A stretch of 50,756 nt of DNA from Taibaiella sp. (GTDB lineage: Bacteria > Bacteroidota > Bacteroidia > Chitinophagales > Chitinophagaceae), in the NCBI GenBank assembly GCA_019638495.1, contig JAHBTQ010000007.1, positions 1 to 50,756 of the forward strand, written 5' to 3'. The translations under genes and the position numbers were made by a program. Shown in pieces: positions 48,853 to 50,756 of the stretch. Numbering within the stretch: the first letter of the stretch is position 1; every line of letters starts with the position of its first letter. The notes beneath the pieces were generated by a model. It did no database searches. It was not told where the DNA came from and saw nothing but the letters and a program-made list of their open reading frames with translations.

Positions 48853-50756
48853 ATGAAGAGACTCTACCTGCTGCTTTCCTTTATTGTGTGTTTCGTGGTG
48901 CAAGGCATGGCACAGCCATACCTCATTCGCGGCTCTGTTACCGATACGCTCAATGCTGCTAAGCTGCCCATGGCATCTGTGGTGCTTATCCGTTCGTGGG
49001 ATTCTGTTATCGAAGCCCATACCCGCACCAATGGCGCAGGCCAGTTCGAAGCCCGCGTGCGCAAGCAGGGCAAATACTTCTTCCGCGTCACGTTCCCCGG
49101 TTTTGCCGACTATATAGACAATATCAACGTAAAGAAGTCTGTTACCGACTTGGGCGACCTGCCTATGATCTCTAAATCGCTTCTGCTTAAGGAGTTTGTA
49201 CTTACCCAGCAGGTGTCTGCCATCAAGATAAAGGGGGATACTACAGAGTACATGGCCGATAGCTTCAAAGTGAAGGAGGGCGCAACCGTGGAAGACCTGC
49301 TGAAGAAGCTGCCCGGCATTCAGGTAGATAAGAACGGTAATGTTGTAGCCCAGGGCGAGACTGTGCAAAAGATACTGGTAGATGGAGAGGAGTTTTTCTC
49401 TGACGATCCCAAGGTAGTAATGAAGGGTCTGCAGGCCGATGCTGTGAAGAAGGTGCAGGTATATGATAAGAAGAGCGACCAGGCAGATTTTACTGGCATA
49501 GACGACGGGCAAAAGACACGCACTATTAACCTGGAGCTGAAGGAGGATAAGAAGAAGGGCTACTTTGGCAAGGTAGATGCCGGCGGCGGCAGCGATGGCT
49601 ACTTCCAGGAGCAGGGCATGATAAACTCGGTCAGGGCCAAGCGACAGCTTGCCGCATTCGGTGTGGTCTCTAATACCGACAAGGTGGGCCTGGGCTGGCG
49701 GGACAATGATAAGTTTGGCGCAGGCAATGGCACTACGGAGATAACTGAAGATGGTGCCTTTGTGACCAACCGTAATAGTACCAATGACGACTTTGGCGGC
49801 TGGGATGGCAAGTACAATGGCGAGGGCTTCCCACGTACCTGGACCGGTGGTGCGCACTATGCCAACAAATGGGATGAATCAAAACACCATGTGGCAGGCA
49901 ACTATCGGTTTGCGCGGCAGGATGTAAACGTAGATGGTACCACACAAACTCAATACAATCTTACGGACTCAGTGCGTGTATCTGACACCCGTCGTCACCA
50001 GTACAGCATGGGCGACCGCCATGGTGCAGACTTTATGTACGAGTGGAAGGTAGACTCCAATACATCGGTTAAAGTCACATCAAACGCAGGCGTAAAGCAA
50101 ACATCTACCTATACCCGTTACGAAACACAAAACTACTTCCAGGCCGGCACCGCTGATAGCAATACGCCTAAAGATACCAGTCTTAACGATCGTACCATCA
50201 CCAGCGATGGTAACGCGCAGTTCCTCAACACTGACCTGCTACTACGCCGCAAGTTCTCAAAGAAAGGACGCAGCCTGTCGCTGGATGTGAAGGAGAACTA
50301 CAACGAGTCTAAGAACACAGGAATTCTGTTGTCAGACATAATTAATCCCGGAATTGCGGTTCCGCGTATTTCTATTAATCAGAAGAAGGAAAACAATACC
50401 GGTACAATGGCATTTTCCGGCAAGGTTACCTACACCGAGCCTATCACCAAGGTAATGTATGCCGAGGTTAATGCCGGTAGTACAGTGAATAACAGCACTG
50501 CCTCGAATCTTTCTTATGATTCCTCCGCCACTGCAATCGGCGACAAGTATAGCGATGTTGCCAATCCACTTTTTAGCACCGACTACAAGTACAACATCTT
50601 CACTTATTCGGGCGGACTCAACTTCAAGTTCGTTTACGAGAAGATAAACTTCTCCTTTGGCAGTGATGTGAATCGTGCAGAATATAGGCAGACAGATGTT
50701 TTGCGCGGCGGTACCGTTACCCCGTACGGGTTCACCAACCTCTTCCCAAAGGCTTC
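48853..50756 (+). CDS. TonB-dependent receptor-like outer-membrane protein (3' truncated by window)
   Basis: The first 634 codons of an open gene that runs past the window end. A signal peptide (1-20) ends GMAQ. A carboxypeptidase-regulatory-like (CarboxypepD_reg) domain (~24-110, IRGSVTD start) follows, then a plug-like domain (~125-235) with ATVEDLLKKLPGIQVDKNG (core VEDLLKKLPGIQV), ILVDGEEFF and GLQADAVKKVQVYD. From ~240 onward come barrel strands. The plug followed by an OMP_b-brl_3-type barrel is the Bacteroidota pattern in which a TonB box is often missing. It may take up a siderophore, glycan fragment or peptide; no SusD partner can be seen because the window ends. The start ATG is well placed. 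Confidence 0.9.
   Translation, partial: MKRLYLLLSFIVCFVVQGMAQPYLIRGSVTDTLNAAKLPMASVVLIRSWDSVIEAHTRTNGAGQFEARVRKQGKYFFRVTFPGFADYIDNINVKKSVTDLGDLPMISKSLLLKEFVLTQQVSAIKIKGDTTEYMADSFKVKEGATVEDLLKKLPGIQVDKNGNVVAQGETVQKILVDGEEFFSDDPKVVMKGLQADAVKKVQVYDKKSDQADFTGIDDGQKTRTINLELKEDKKKGYFGKVDAGGGSDGYFQEQGMINSVRAKRQLAAFGVVSNTDKVGLGWRDNDKFGAGNGTTEITEDGAFVTNRNSTNDDFGGWDGKYNGEGFPRTWTGGAHYANKWDESKHHVAGNYRFARQDVNVDGTTQTQYNLTDSVRVSDTRRHQYSMGDRHGADFMYEWKVDSNTSVKVTSNAGVKQTSTYTRYETQNYFQAGTADSNTPKDTSLNDRTITSDGNAQFLNTDLLLRRKFSKKGRSLSLDVKENYNESKNTGILLSDIINPGIAVPRISINQKKENNTGTMAFSGKVTYTEPITKVMYAEVNAGSTVNNSTASNLSYDSSATAIGDKYSDVANPLFSTDYKYNIFTYSGGLNFKFVYEKINFSFGSDVNRAEYRQTDVLRGGTVTPYGFTNLFPKA

Noticed and set aside
48784..49857. 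A 357-residue open frame on the minus strand opposite the receptor gene
   Set aside because: It lies antisense to a well-supported outer-membrane receptor, has no domain resemblance, and is Ile/Leu/His-rich in the way expected from reading biased codons backwards.

Overview
This 50.8 kb window reads as an ordinary chromosomal segment of a Bacteroidota bacterium, most likely in or near the Chitinophagales. Three things support that. Family content: two secreted proteins with type IX secretion (T9SS) C-terminal sorting domains, a PorQ homologue, LytS/LytTR regulators, DUF4290, DUF4834, Bacteroidota-type FabI and an SusC-like or OMP_b-brl receptor. Promoters: several genes are preceded by the Bacteroidota -7 element TAnnTTTG, the clearest being TTTG-N19-TATCTTTG ahead of tRNA-Val. 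Starts: Shine-Dalgarno sequences are mostly absent. I see no insertion sequence, phage module, CRISPR array, rRNA or replication origin.

Layout. 1-5.7 kb: a T9SS cargo gene bounded by a perfect 36-bp direct repeat, thioredoxin, DinB-like protein, secreted EEP nuclease/phosphatase, thiolase and a DEDDy 3'-5' exonuclease. 5.7-8.6 kb: a membrane-anchored coiled-coil protein with a strong terminator, then a PhoB/PhoR-like pair. 8.6-15.6 kb: a surface-polysaccharide locus (GT4, ABC-2 permease, ATPase, a 1167-residue multidomain glycosyltransferase, an initiating sugar-phosphate transferase). 15.8-24.3 kb: housekeeping genes (beta-CASP nuclease, FtsY, sirtuin, GNAT, TMTC-like GT-C/TPR protein, deoxyhypusine-synthase-like protein, mitochondrial-type citrate synthase, tRNA-Val).

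24.4-36.9 kb is rich in secreted and signalling genes: a seven-repeat T9SS protein, an orphan receiver, a TPR hybrid kinase, a secreted lysozyme-like protein translationally coupled to a second secreted protein, a LytS/LytTR pair, a lipoprotein, a methyltransferase and a membrane-bound LytTR regulator. 36.9-48.7 kb: a GT-C-like membrane protein, DUF4290 with an Asn/Gly-rich tail behind a probable small structured RNA, Maf, UbiA prenyltransferase, a DUF4834-VanX-M28 peptidase operon, a lipoprotein, fabI, porQ and a FUSC membrane protein. The window ends inside an outer-membrane receptor gene.

How they fit together: cell-envelope themes dominate. The 9.7-15.5 kb cluster should build and export a glycan. 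PorQ belongs to the machinery that delivers the two T9SS cargo proteins. VanX, lysozyme and FabI touch peptidoglycan and lipid metabolism. The observations I rate most worth checking are the structured leader or sRNA at 38.40-38.47 kb, the triple-GT exporter locus, the lysozyme-like protein with a displaced catalytic Asp, the eukaryotic-looking DHS/citrate synthase neighbours, and the 36-bp repeat that predicts a paralogous gene just left of the window. All functional statements are from reading the sequence; no database search was run.
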